The notes beneath the pieces are model-generated. The model made no database searches. It saw nothing but the letters and a program-made list of their open reading frames with translations, and was not told where the DNA came from. Of a stretch of 64,000 bases of DNA, positions 15,201 through 41,633 are shown piece by piece. Every line of letters starts with the position of its first letter. Positions within the stretch are counted from its first letter, which is position 1. Source of the stretch: Chaenocephalus aceratus (Eukaryota > Chordata > Actinopteri > Perciformes > Channichthyidae); assembly GCA_023974075.1 (NCBI GenBank), contig JAMFTG010000193.1, positions 156,501 through 220,500 of the forward strand. The letters are read 5' to 3'. Made by a program: the position numbers and the translations under genes.

Positions 15201-15470
15201 CCAAGGATACATCGACATGTTGACTGCATGGGATCGAACCCACAACCTTCTGGTTAACAATTATATTGTTAACAAGTATATCATCTCCCAATACTACTAT
15301 ATATATCATGAATAATTTAATTGTCCCAATAAAGACGTTTTTATTTATAACTAACTTGATTATTTTGCCCTCAAATGAATGTCAAAGCATAGCAGCTTTC
15401 CGAAGTAAACGGTTAAGGGTTACACTTACTTTATGACGCTAAATGAGCATCACTTTCTTCCTGCAATAAC

Positions 15471-15505
<35 letters not shown>

Positions 15506-16956
15506 TTATTGTTACTCAGCCTGTAGTGTAAAGGAGGGCTGCTCGATTATGGCAAAAATCATAATCTCGATTATTTGGGTCAATAATTGTAAATGCGATT
15601 ATTCATTGACTTTGAAAACATCCATTTATTGTACTTTAAAACAAATAGAAATAATAATTTGAACTTTTGAACTGTTGAATATACGTTCAGGGGAATCAAC
15701 GGAAAAACCAATACAAAATAAAATAAATTATACATTCATGTCTACATTTAAATAAATAACATCAAAATAATAAATACCAATAAACAAGGTCAACAAACAT
15801 GTTGCAGTGCACCGTCACAACGTGAAAACTCCTTAACATATAGCCAACATTTTGGTTAAACATATTCCACTCAGTCCACTGGATATCACGATTATTAAAA
15901 ACGATTATCCATTGACTTTGAAAACATCAATTTATTGGAGAAAAAACATTTGAACAGTGTGTTTTTAACAGTTGGTTACCCTGAACTTTAAGTTAATTCA
16001 ACTGTCGTTTTATTTTGATTACGTTGTTTTCGTAATCGCGATTAAAATACGATTCTTTGAGCTAGCCCTGGTGTAAAGGCAGTCTGGGCACACACTGTGA
16101 CTTAAACTGGAACTTCACTTTGCATTTTTTAACGAAAGAACGACCAACATAACCATCATTTGAGTTTTAATTCACACTTAATGTCACTGTAAGTATCTTA
16201 ACTTTGAAACAATGTGAAAAAAGCCTGCAATAAGACGTGAATAGAAACTAAACTGAAAGGTCATTCTGTGTTTTCTACCTATAGGCTGGACTTACTGGGA
16301 GAGCTGCACCAGAGAAAGGAAAAGCGGGGGAAAAGGGAGGAAGAAAACTGATCTCAATCAGCCACCCCATGCCCATATCATCCTCTCAAGATGCAGGAGG
16401 AGGAGGAAGAGGAAGAGGAGGCCATGTGAAGGGGAGACAACCAACACATCACCGCTCCACAGGGAGTCTTCAAATCCCCACACATTCCCCGCGGATCCAC
16501 GCCCCAGACTCCCCTGCCGAGAGTGAAATGAAGCCTCCATCTCCGTCTTTATTCTCCAAGCATAGCAGGCCTTCTTTGTCGCTGTTCAAGCAACACAAGT
16601 CTCAACCCGTGGAAGAAGGATGCGACGCCATGCTCCAAAAGCGACGAGGGTCTGAACCCGGGCGAGTGCTCGTGGATCGATCGTCCACTTTCACACGAGC
16701 ACGACTTCCCAGCGACCCGGGACTCAAAATCTCCCACGTGGATCCGCCACAGTCCCATTTCTGCCTCTCCCCATGTGACACCAAGACAGTGAGGGACTAC
16801 TTTTCCTCTCACCCGCGCAGTAATCCCCAAAGCGGCCAGCAGGTGGCGCTCGCCCTCATGGAGAATCGCAGGGAGTGGTTGAGGAAATGCAGCGATCCTT
16901 CATCCGCCGAACCAGACTTTGAGAAGCTGCTATTCGCTGAAGAGTCCTATGTGTGA
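1460..16956 (+). CDS. arhgap20: Rho GTPase-activating protein 20-like, 15 coding exons, 5' end probably outside window
   Basis: Coding exons with consensus splice sites and consistent phases: 1460-1545, 4696-4872, 6010-6159, 6276-6317, 6397-6481, 6575-6652, 7124-7190, 7460-7624, 8055-8227, 8349-8513, 10169-10281, 11958-12150, 13042-13153, 14187-14929, 16285-16956 (TGA). Counting from the ATG at 1463 the product is about 1,005 residues; the human protein, recalled, is about 1,190. Domains in order: PH about residues 45-152 (motifs [18 protein letters not shown]), Ras-associating about 160-250 (IPLRVYGKG to APYPLIGHEF), RhoGAP about 330-525 with arginine finger near R358 in [10 protein letters not shown], then a Ser/Pro-rich tail containing [10 protein letters not shown], resembling the tail repeats of mammalian ARHGAP20. 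It should stimulate GTP hydrolysis by Rho-family GTPases and bind Rap through the RA domain; this follows from the family. The frame is open upstream of the ATG to the acceptor at 1459, so an earlier exon may supply the true start. No frame breaks were found. The family call is firm; a teleost paralogue suffix cannot be assigned. Confidence 0.92.
1700..2262. mobile_element. Non-autonomous DNA transposon with Myb/SANT-like protein remnant
   Basis: Ends are inverted copies of CTCATTCACACCAACG, with further inverted similarity inside (GGTTC and GAGCC blocks). An internal start at 1939 encodes [20 protein letters not shown], similar to the Myb/SANT-like DNA-binding proteins of PIF/Harbinger elements, truncated within about 40 codons. 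TAACAG occurs near both ends, but the target duplication is not clear. Confidence 0.6.
2308..2351 (+). repeat. (CA)n microsatellite
   Basis: Simple repeat in arhgap20 intron 1. Similar CA/GT runs occur at 6165-6214 (directly after the exon 6010-6159 donor), 24690-24721, 46983-47006, 56411-56462, 57090-57120, 57998-58046, 58170-58251 and 58549-58577. Confidence 0.97.
2890..3934. mobile_element. hAT-type non-autonomous element with 8-bp target duplication
   Basis: The element starts CAGAGTTGGG and ends CCCCATCTCTG, with GTTATACT duplicated exactly at 2882-2889 and 3935-3942. Subterminal TAACGAGTTAC and TAATATATTAC motifs are typical of such elements. A second family member is at 37611-39487. 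No transposase is evident. Confidence 0.85.
4515..4713 (+). repeat. Inverted repeat arm 1: 3' end of arhgap20 intron 1 plus start of exon 2
   Basis: This arm contains the intron-1 acceptor and the first 18 bases of exon 2. Its reverse complement recurs imperfectly at 5604-5812, for example CTACCCATTGAATCTCAC and CAGAGACAGCTTCCTGGTTC. See findings. Confidence 0.8.
4939..5285. mobile_element. Short hAT-type element with perfect 8-bp target duplication
   Basis: Ends are CAGTGCTTCTCAAA and the inverse of CAGTGTTTCTCAAA. GGTTAGAT is duplicated at 4931-4938 and 5286-5293. Subterminal GTGGTCCG repeats are present. It is 347 bp long in arhgap20 intron 2, with no coding capacity. Confidence 0.9.
5604..5812 (-). 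repeat. Inverted repeat arm 2 in arhgap20 intron 2
   Basis: An antisense, imperfect copy of 4515-4713 that carries a reversed splice acceptor and the exon 2 start. The region between the arms includes exon 2 and an hAT element. Confidence 0.8.
7726..8023 (+). repeat. (TACC)n tetranucleotide repeat in arhgap20 intron 8
   Basis: About 300 bases of TACC with a few variant blocks (TATC, CATC), ending about 30 bases before the acceptor of exon 8055-8227. A period of four without stop codons keeps the intron open in translation (Tyr-Leu-Pro-Thr repeats). It is not a gene. Confidence 0.97.
8832..9655. mobile_element. Fold-back deletion derivative of a Tc1-like transposon
   Basis: TA duplications at 8830-8831 and 9656-9657 flank inverted repeats of about 300 bases that begin CACTGAAC. 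Only a core transposase fragment survives at about 9192-9268, encoding [14 protein letters not shown]. Telomere-like GGGTTAGGGTTAGGG and its complement adjoin the core on each side. It lies in arhgap20 intron 10. Confidence 0.9.
10503..11791. mobile_element. TA-flanked MITE, interrupted by a nested hAT element
   Basis: Terminal repeats CCGTACTTTTCGGACTATAA and their inverse are flanked by TA. The copy is split by the insertion at 10715-11674. An uninterrupted relative in opposite orientation is at 25369-25661. Confidence 0.85.
10715..11674 (+). mobile_element. hAT element with decayed BED-type transposase N-terminus, nested in a MITE
   Basis: Ends are TAGGGGTGTAACGGT and its inverse; the flanking 8-mers are GTTAAAGG and TTTAAAGG. 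An internal frame from 10779 encodes [12 protein letters not shown], and nearby frames resemble [12 protein letters not shown], the pattern of BED-finger hAT transposases, with stops and shifts. A related end occurs at 20281. Confidence 0.8.
13205..13895 (+). mobile_element. L2-like LINE 3' end (reverse-transcriptase ORF C-terminus, decayed)
   Basis: Broken frames read [26 protein letters not shown] and [10 protein letters not shown], the C-terminal pattern of L2-clade ORF2, followed by the tail GTAAAGCACTTTGAATCGCC and AAGTGCTATATAAATAAA. It lies in arhgap20 intron 13. Confidence 0.8.
15028..15272 (-). mobile_element. tRNA-headed SINE, minus orientation
   Basis: The minus strand contains a B-box-like GGTTCGATCCC and a tail ending in CCATTTACCATTTCC. 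A related plus-strand copy is at about 21690-22012. Absence from copy B of the local duplication marks the insertion. Confidence 0.65.
15534..16070. mobile_element. hAT-type MITE with perfect 8-bp duplication
   Basis: GTGTAAAG occurs at 15526-15533 and 16071-16078 and only once at the empty site in copy B. Ends are GAGGGCTGCTCGATTATG and ATTCTTTGAGCTAGCCCTG. An internal motif CATTGACTTTGAAAACATC appears twice in direct orientation. Confidence 0.9.
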
Positions 16957-17486
16957 CTTGATTTGATGCAACAAGGAAAACGAGACGTCACTGCTGTGGT
17001 TAGATGTGATATTCCGCACCTGAAATGCATGACTGCTTTTTGGGGTTTGCCTTCAACACTTTAATTAGTTTGCTTAGGTATATCAAACACGGCTTAAGTA
17101 CATTTTAAACTTTGCCTAGTGCTTAATGCCAGACAGGGAACACGCTTAATGCAGAAAAAACATTTATTTGTATTGAAATAATACTTGAATTCTAGTCGAT
17201 CGTTGATGCATAATTGTGTTGGTATATCAGGCCAAAGGAAAAACCCGCCAATTTAAATTACCTGGTGTTGCCTTTTTTTATTGTAAACAAGTATATCATC
17301 TCCTATTAATAATGAATCATTGGATTGCCCCAATAAAGACGTTTTTATTTATAACTAACTTGATTATTTTTGCCCTCAAATTTAAATGTCGAAGCATGGC
17401 AGCTTTCAGAAGTACACTTAATAAACGGTTAAGGGTTAGACTTGCTTTATGACGCTGAATGAGCATCACTTTCTTCCTGCAATAAC

Positions 17487-17542
<56 letters not shown>

Positions 17543-18540
17543 GAGATTCTTATTTTTACTCAGCCTGTGGTGTAAAGGCAGTCTGGGCACACATGTGACT
17601 TAAACTAGAACTTCACTTTTTAACGAAAGAACGGCCCTTAAAGGTGGGGTAGGTAAGTTTGAGAAACCGGCTCGAGATACACTTGTTGTTATATTCCATG
17701 GAATGCTCTTAACATCCCGACAGCAATGAATATCTGAAGTGCTTTGACAACAAATACATAAAGAAATGTCATCTGTCTGTAAAAAGCACGACCAATCATT
17801 TTAGCCGGCCTGGCTAAAGTAACTGGATGGCCTACCTGCCTGTCAGCCCTCCATCGGGGCACACACTTATCTCGTGCCCTCATTGGTCATGTGCGCGTTC
17901 GTGTGTGTTGGGGGAGGGGCTCTGTGAGGAAGTGGCAGATTTCTTCCGGCTGTGTATTTTCAAATTCTAGCGATCTCGAGCCGCTTTCTAAACTGTAATC
18001 AAATGTGGTTCAGATGTACACACGTACTGGTAGATTAAGGTCCTGTGATTATCCACTAGTTAGTTTTAATTAACATCCGAAGAACTGTGCTTTTATTGTG
18101 ATCTACTGACATTCGTCTCTGCTCTTTAAATATGTGGTTATTAATGGCATCCACTATTTTTTACCCACACCTCAAATGCTTCTCGCGGTAGCGCTTAAAT
18201 GGCACGTTTCTCTGCGCAAATATGCAGCATTACACTTTTAAGGTGTGACCGTTGTTTCACTTTGTTGCCTACTGTTCATTTTCTACGCACGCGTCGCCTG
18301 TATTGATTTGCATTGATCACATGCATCTGTTTGCCATGTTTTTATTATGTAAATATGATCCCTATAGGCCACAAGGCTGCTGCTTTATTATCTTCTCTCT
18401 GCCTCATTTCTATATTCTTACGCTGTGATAACAAAACCTGCATTTGCAAATAAAATGACCGTGTAATAAAGTTTAAGAGGTGTTTTTATTACATTATTGT
18501 TCACTCTTCAGCTTACTAAGCCTTGAATCTTGACAATAAA
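16957..18540 (+). other. Probable 3' UTR and polyadenylation region of arhgap20
   Basis: No coding signal follows the TGA at 16954-16956. AATAAA hexamers occur at 18449, 18465 and 18535, about 1.5 kb downstream, and are the best candidates for the poly(A) signal. The stretch contains a duplicate of intron-14 sequence (17217-17636), a (TA)n run at about 17489-17539, and at about 17640-18000 what looks like another dispersed fish repeat. An earlier AATAAA at about 17333 lies in the duplicated block. UTR extent is inferred. Confidence 0.4.
17217..17636 (+). repeat. Local duplication, copy B (arhgap20 3' flank)
   Basis: Direct repeat of the intron-14 block without the SINE and hAT insertions, so it shows the two empty target sites. 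Confidence 0.85.
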
Positions 18541-18654
18541 ACCTTTGAAACTATTTTAATGCATACTTGCTCGATGTAAGCTTTGCGGTTATGAGCTAAA
18601 TTCTCATAAGGAAATGTGACTTTTTTTGGGCTGAACATACTAGTTGTATTTCTA

Positions 18655-18960
18655 TGTGACACTGCCTGTCAGATGGATTAGCTTTGTGAGTTCAACTCCC
18701 ACCGTGTGCAATATGTGTATCTATGTATTGTTAGAGCCAACACCCAAAGAGAAGGAATCAAAAGATCTAACAGACATTATGAAAGCATATCTGACCATAT
18801 AGTGTGATAGATGTTGGGTTAGAAGATCTGAGGTTGCAGGTTCAATTCTTGTTAGGTGCACTACATTCACAAGTCAAATGTCCAAACAGTAGAAGACAAA
18901 ACCTCTCCTAGACAACTGAGATGTGTTTAGGTGCGACAGCTCAGAGTGAATGTACTTACT
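18655..18960 (+). repeat. Degenerate tRNA-like modules, inverted relative of 22405-22620
   Basis: It contains GAGGTTGCAGGTTCAATTC, a good B box, preceded by GTGATAGATGTTGGGTTAG. CACCGTGTGCAATATG and neighbouring blocks recur inverted at 22405-22620. No complete cloverleaf was found. Confidence 0.5.
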
Positions 18961-19290
18961 TTTCACTGCCTTTCGATTTTTTGATCAAGGTACATTTGGC
19001 GATCTATCCACTTTACGCATGCGTCAGCGTTGCATGAAAATTGGCTTGTATCCCTTTTTAATCCACAGTTTTGCTGCAGAATTGCACTATATACTAGTTT
19101 ACCGATATGTTGTTTACATGCGACGCGTTCAGCAGCTGCTGCCTCTCTGCAGAACCCCCCCCGGAAGTCTCATCGTGCAGAGAAGAAGCACGGCACCATC
19201 CATCCATCCATGCATAGCACCGGTGTGAAATAACTTGTTGACGTTTTCCCTTCACGACAAACAACCTGCGCATTCTGCTATCCCGTCAAC

Positions 19291-20818
19291 ATGGGTAAGT
19301 AAATACTGTCAGTGCACAGTGTTGTTGTTTTACGCGTGGGTCAGGTTTACTCACAGCATTCATCAGAAAGGTCTGAATGTGTTGTTTTGACGATCCACTT
19401 CCGTGTTTACAACCTCACAATAGCGAAGCGTAAACAGTGCTGTTGTATGTAAGACACTGCATTGATATTGTATTTATATAGTTTAATGTTTACCTTTATG
19501 TTTCTCATGTTTACAGCTCTCTGTGTGTGTTGTCCTGAATACTAAGATAATGTAAATCTCCTGTGGGGCATCAGTCTCCTGAATGTGTTCAGAAAGGGAT
19601 TTATTTTTAACACTTGTAGTAACATCTCTAAAGCCACTTGTTGAAATACACGAGATTCATTGTCTACTATTTTCTGACAAGTATTTTTGACAAATGGAAG
19701 CTGTTTTATGATCTTCAAATCACTCAAACCAGTGGAGGAGGTTGTTTTGGACCCTTTACATTACGTTACATTACATTTCATTTAGCTGACGCTTTTATCC
19801 AAAGCGACTTACAATAAGTGCGTTCGACCAAGAAGATACAAACTTGAAGAAAACAGAATCATAAAGTACATCAGGTTTCATAGAGCCAAGTATTTCAAGT
19901 GCTACTCAACTGGCTTTAGGTAAGCCAGTCCTTTATTAGTATATAAGTGCTTTGTTAGTAGTTCTATCCTCGAGGTGGAGTCGAGAGAGATGAGTTTCAG
20001 TCTGGAAGGTGTGTGAGCTTTCTGCTGTCCTGATGTCAATGGGAGCTCATTCCACCATCTTGGAGCCAGGACAGCAAACCCACGTGTTTCTGCTGATGGG
20101 AACTTGGGTCCCCCTCGCAGTGAGGGTGCAGCGAGTCGTCTGGCTGACGCAGAGCGGAGTGCACGTGCTGGGGTGTACGGTTTAACCATGTCCTGGATGG
20201 AGGAAGGGCCAGATCCATTCGCAGCATGGTACGCAAGCACCAGGGTCTTGAAGTGGATTCTAGCAGTTATCGGAAGCCAGTAGGGGTGTAACGGTTCACA
20301 AACATTTCGGTTCGGTACGTACCTCGGTTTTTAGGTCACGGTTCGGTTCGGTGCGTTTTCGGTACAGCAGAAGAAATTATCACAAAACATAACATATTTT
20401 TTGGGTGGGTCATTAAAAAATCATGTTGATGTGTCTTGAGAAAATATGTTTTTAATCAGTAAAATGTACTTAAGGCAGAAAGATTGAATGTAACCACTCT
20501 AAATAATTAAAAGGGAAAGAATAACCTCATACAGAAATACAACAGCCATCAGTCCCTGAGATAACATCAACCCTTCTGTACACCTTACTTTTTTGACGAG
20601 GTGAAGAATTTTAAAAGAATGTACAATAAATACCTGAAAAAGTAAAGAGAAAAATTAGTTTTTAAAATGTCTTAAACCAGAACAATCCTAACGCTGTCTT
20701 CCCTCTCTTCATTTCTCCCCAAGATGAGTGCAGAGTTTCTGGAACAAATCTGAGGACAGCCGGGTTTCTTCTTCCTCCACTCGTGGTAAAGAAAGTCTTA
20801 GTAAGCACACACCTTTAA
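19291..20818 (+). CDS. Candidate two-exon small ORF (very uncertain)
   Basis: An ATGG followed at once by a consensus donor GTAAGT (19295), preceded by a pyrimidine-rich TTTTCCCTTC stretch, resembles a short first exon. A strong pyrimidine tract and acceptor at 20722-20723 opens a frame which, joined to ATGG, gives 32 codons ending TAA at 20816-20818 (start MDECRVSGTNL). Repeats lie between the two pieces. I recognise no protein family. It could equally be a non-coding transcript or chance. Confidence 0.15.
19745..20280 (-). mobile_element. LINE-type fragment, minus orientation
   Basis: The minus strand encodes a non-LTR retrotransposon C-terminus pattern (KPYTPARALRSASARRLA, FAVLAPRWWNELP), followed by the common fish tail complementary to TTTAGCTGACGCTTTTATCC. 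Confidence 0.7.
20281..20680 (+). mobile_element. Truncated hAT end, same family as 10715-11674
   Basis: It begins TAGGGGTGTAACGGTTCAC with CGGTTCGGTACG motifs. No matching right end was found, so the end coordinate is approximate. Confidence 0.5.
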
Positions 20819-21189
20819 ATGTCTTCAGAACGTCCTCGGAAAGTAAAAACTTTAGAAATGCCATAATAGTTTTTGAATATAGTGTCAGAAAAGGTCATAG
20901 TATAGTGTGCCATTTAAAAAAAGGTCATAGGAAAGTCATCGCATATTGCAAAACATTAATTAAAAGTCACAAGAATTTTATTACAAGAGATTAGATTGAG
21001 ACATTGACGTGTTGTTTGGTAGATTATGTCACAAAGAAAAATGTAAAAAAGGAAATATAATAAGTCATAGTGCAGTCCATCTGTAAGTCACACATTGTGC
21101 TAGCAACATTAGTGAATTAAAAGCTCTTCTCTACGCTTTTTCCCACCATTTTGGATGTTTTACCGGAAAACCAGTGCAAATAAAGAAGA

Positions 21190-22620
21190 TTGAACCTCGG
21201 GCCATCGAGGCATGGTTTCATCCCAGTCAGCCATTTGACTTCGGCCGAAACACTTTCGTTTGGTAATCTAATTCTACACTTTGGGCGTTAAAAATCAACG
21301 GGGGTCGATCCCAAAACCTCAGCAGCGTCGTATCACTCTGTCAGATCTCAGCCTGTGATTGGTCGATAGACTTTCCTCCAGCTACCATGGTCTCAAGTTA
21401 ATGTAAAACTCTGCTCTTCTTTAATCTGGATTGTTGATATCACTGATCCCGCTAAGAAGCGAACACTCAACCTCTGGTCTTCTGACCCGTCTCGTGTCAC
21501 TCTGAGCTGAATGACCTGAGTCAATGTTCTGGTGGAGAGTTTCTCTTGGTTGGGGTTGTGAGACAAAGTCAATGTGTAGAAAGTATGTAACGAAATGCAC
21601 CACCACCAGATGTTAATGTAAAACTGTTTCTCTTTGCTTATTTGAATTCATTATATTGGGGTGCTTTACCTTAAAAGTCACTGCAAAATGATAAGCGTTG
21701 AGTCACCACCTCGGTAATCTGAGGGTGACTGTGGCTGTGAGGGGAATTGTGGTCGGTCTTTCCACCAGAAGGGTTGTGGTTCGAATCCCAGCCCATGCAG
21801 TCACATGTCGATGTATCCTTGGGCAAGATACTTAACCCTGAGTTTCTCCCTGAATGGCCAACGGTGTGTGAATGTGTATGCATGTTAGGATCCTAGAGTT
21901 GGGTACACTGCTCTGTAGGAATGGGTGAACGACATGTAGTATGTAAAAGCGCTGTTGAGGGGTCCGTTAAAGACTGCGCTATATAAGTACAGTCCATTTA
22001 CCATTTACCGACCTTCAAGCAGTGTTGTATCCCTGTGAGCCATTTCACCGTGGGTTACCTTTTGTCCGTAATCTAATTCTACACTTTGGGTCCTTGGAAC
22101 TTAAAAAAACATTTTTCACCGGGTGGGTGTGTATTTGGAAACACCACTGCACTTCCTGAGGATCGAAGCTAAGCGTTCAGTACTTCAGACAGTCTGAGAT
22201 CTGAGCAAGTGTTATTCTGTCACAACCTCAAAGAAAGAAACGTTAATAACTTTCAAAGTCATTTTCTTTACGGTCGACCCAAGATAGGAATTGAACACAG
22301 AACCTCAGCTCTAGAGCACACATCTTCCACTCTGAGCTCCATGACTGATCCCACTTCACAGCACCTCTTGTACCTGTTCTGTGGGAAACTGGACGTATAC
22401 ATTTACGGCAGCCAATAAGAATCGACCCAACATCTATCACACGGAGCTGTATGATCAGACGTGCCGTTAGACCTTTTGGTTTCTTCTCTTTGGCTGTTGG
22501 ATCAAATCGATAAACATATTGCACACGGTGGGAGTTGAATTGACAACCTCATGCTTTCTGAGAGCTTTTTTTGACACACTGAACTAATCCATCCGACAGG
22601 CAGTGTTACATACAAATTAG
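21190..22620 (-). repeat. Array of degenerate tRNA-like modules
   Basis: On the minus strand at least six modules show an A-box-like GCTCAGAGTG or similar, a short hairpin-like segment, and GAGGTT...TTC[AG]A. Examples are at about 22350-22270, 21550-21440, 21360-21280 and 21260-21190. A spacer CCAAAGTGTAGAATTAGATTAC occurs in two equivalent places. A plus-strand SINE interrupts the array at about 21690-22012. Confidence 0.5.
21690..22012 (+). mobile_element. tRNA-headed SINE, plus orientation
   Basis: The head GTGACTGTGGCTGTGAGG and B-box GGTTCGAATCCC are followed by a body ending CCATTTACCATTTACC; it is related to the inverted copy at 15028-15272. Confidence 0.65.
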
Positions 22621-23359
22621 GGCTGTCAGTCGAAAATAGTTAATCGCGATTAATCGCAAATTAATCGCACATTTTTTATCTGTTCTAAATGTACCTTAGA
22701 GGAATATTTTTCAAGTTTTTAATACTCTTATCAACATATGAGTGGACAAATATGCTTTATGCTAATGTTTATTATCATTTGAACAATGACAAATAATTCT
22801 CATGAATATTAAACACAACAACCTGGAACCTCTCATACAATACAAATGGTGTGCGTGTGCGTGTGTGTGTGTGTGTGATCGTTGGAGCTATGTGCAACTC
22901 AAGGCATATGCTCGAACCGGAGCTGCCTGGACGCTGCAATCATGAGTGTGCTGACTTCTCGTACAATGTCCCGCTGTCTGCTTCCTGCATCAAGTCAAGT
23001 GCTCGGCGCAGTTGTGTGGATAGAGCGCTCCTCTGTTTTCATTTAAACAGCTCCTTATATCCGTTAGCGCAGCTAGCTAGCACCAGATGCTAACAACAAC
23101 AATGCACGTAAGGTCTCTCTCTCGCTCGCTCGGGCCACACATACACACACCCTCCCGGTCCTCCCGATGGCCAGTCGGTGCCTGCCGGTGAGCGTGGAAG
23201 TGTGGTCTGCCACAAGCGGGCGGCAGGAGCGGGGCTGTCAGCATCAGCTTGCAGATGGTATTTTAAACTCGATGCGCTCTGAAACTACGGGGCGGCCGAG
23301 GAAAAAAAATACACATGCGTTAAAATAATTAGTGGCGTTAATTTTTTTTAACAGCCCTA
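22618..23359. mobile_element. hAT-type MITE with perfect 8-bp duplication
   Basis: ATACAAAT at 22610-22617 and 23360-23367 flanks ends TAGGGCTGTCAG and the inverse AACAGCCCTA. Subterminal ATTAATCGCGATTAA blocks are present. It carries a short GT run and has no coding capacity. Confidence 0.9.
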
Positions 23360-23837
23360 ATACAAATACAACTATTATGCAATAATAATAATAATAATAA
23401 CTCATTAATTTAGATGTTGAACCAAAAAAAGTCACATATTTTTGTGGCGTATTTGGTTCATTTCTTACCCGGGTATATTTGTCTTCTTCTACTTCTTGCA
23501 TTGGCAGACTGGTGTAGTGTTTTCATACCTTAAAATATGCAAATAAAACTTCATGTTCAAACTCCACTTTGTGTGCAAATAATTAACCCAGATTAAAGTC
23601 CTTCTGATTTTATGTGAAATTCGTAAAATTAAATAAACAAAATGCCACCACAAAATCATTTTTAATGCATTCACGATGCAGGTTTAATGATGAAATAAAC
23701 AACTACACAACATTCAAGATGCATTATTATTATACGAATAGATTCCATCAGAATTACAAATATAACTTTTTTTAGGAGTTCAATTCCAGTGCAACTAACA
23801 TTAATTAAAAATAAACCATTGGAATGTAATTGTGGTC

Positions 23838-24236
23838 AAGTATGAGGCCTCTTCACACAAGATGTTGAAATGCTGCTATTAAATGGATGCATGCAAGCTT
23901 TACGCATCCCACGAGAAATAAGACAATCTACCCATTTCAATTTAACACGACAGTCTGAAAAATAAAGGACAGTTTTCAGGTATTAAAGCAGTAAAAAGTG
24001 GCCTTGTTTGACGCTTTGTTAGTGTCTCTTTTGTAGAACTAGCAGTCATGAAAATGTGGGTGTTTTCTTTAACTCAAGTTTGAGGCACAAGATGTGGAAA
24101 TGGATGCATGCAAGCTTTAAGCATCCCACGGAAATCTACCTATCTCCATCGAGCATGACAAAAAAGAAAGGACCGTAACAAGTGACCATCTCGACCTTGT
24201 TTGATGCTTTGTCACTTTTGTGGAACTAGTTTTAGG
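23838..24236. repeat. Imperfect tandem duplication just beyond the gart stop codon
   Basis: Blocks at about 23838-24030 and 24066-24236 share GGATGCATGCAAGCTTTA, GCATCCCACG, CCTTGTTTGA and TTTTGTGGAACTAG in order. The region would lie in or near the gart 3' UTR. Confidence 0.7.
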
Positions 24237-24273
24237 TAACGGAAGGAAAGTGGCATTCGTCTGGGTTTGTTTT

Positions 24274-40945
<16,672 letters not shown>

Positions 40946-41066
40946 GGTACCTAAGAAGCTGAGAAGGATGAAGGGAATATCAAAAGGTTAGAAAAGTGTC
41001 AAAAGAACTATAATTTCACAGGAAGACCAGGGTTGCAGTCGAATAGTCCATTTAGCTTAGGAACCT

Positions 41067-41120
<54 letters not shown>

Positions 41121-41221
41121 CAATCAGAATCAATGTTTATTTATATAGCCCAATATCACATTTGTCTCAGTGGACTTCACAATTTGTACAGAATGTCAGT
41201 ATGACAATACGACACAATCTG

Positions 41222-41304
41222 TTCTCAGACCCTCTGTCCTTAGACCCTCTGTCCTTAGACCCTCTGTCCTCAGACCCTCTGTCCTCAGACCCTCTGTCCT
41301 TTGA
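41222..41304 (-). repeat. 15-bp minisatellite, about 6 copies
   Basis: Unit CCTCTGTCCTTAGAC on the plus strand, the complement of the 27748 array, within the same dispersed repeat (TTTATATAGCCCAATATCAC flank). Confidence 0.95.
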
Positions 41305-41380
41305 CCCTCACATCGTACCAGGAAAAACTTCCAGAGAAAACCCACATGTTTACAGGTTGTAAGTGTACATGCCTTCAAAA

Positions 41381-41402
41381 TGCCAGTTCAAATCTGGGTG
41401 CC
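41381..41402 (+). pseudogene. Possible 3' fragment of another tRNA
   Basis: CCAGTTCAAATCTGG forms a T-stem-like hairpin with a seven-base TTCAAAT loop, 60 bases before tRNA-His. The rest of the cloverleaf is absent. It suggests a decayed small tRNA cluster here. Confidence 0.3.
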
Positions 41403-41463
41403 CCCTTTGTAAGTGTACTTGCCTTCAGAATGGTATGTTTGCAATACTGTGAGAACTACCGTG

Positions 41464-41535
41464 GCCGTGATCGTATGGTGGTTAGTACTCTGCGTTGTGG
41501 CCCCAGCTATCCCGGTTCGAATCCGGGTCACGGCA
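41464..41535 (+). tRNA. tRNA-His (GTG anticodon), possibly slightly degraded
   Basis: A 72-nt cloverleaf with acceptor GCCGTGA/TCACGGC, D arm with GGTGGTTAGTAC, anticodon loop TTGTGGC and T arm CCCGG/CCGGG around TTCGAAT. The anticodon stem has one C-C mismatch (CTGCG against CCCAG; the recalled normal partner is CGCAG). A TTTT stretch follows at about 41553. It lies in gart's first intron on the opposite strand, within a larger inverted-repeat element. Confidence 0.75.
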
Positions 41536-41633
41536 GCAGTTCTAGTCTGCTTTTAGGTTTTTGCTTCAACCTACCTACTGCATTTTTTGTTCATTTTCTA
41601 CAGTTTAAAAGCTGCTACAAAAGAAAAAACAAA

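Larger units (their letters stand above)
14972..16147 (+). repeat. Local duplication, copy A (arhgap20 intron 14)
   Basis: It matches 17217-17636 (TATATCAGGCCAAAG through TAACGAAAGAACG) apart from two insertions, a SINE near 15028-15272 and an hAT element at 15534-16070, and length variation in a (TA)n run. Confidence 0.85.
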
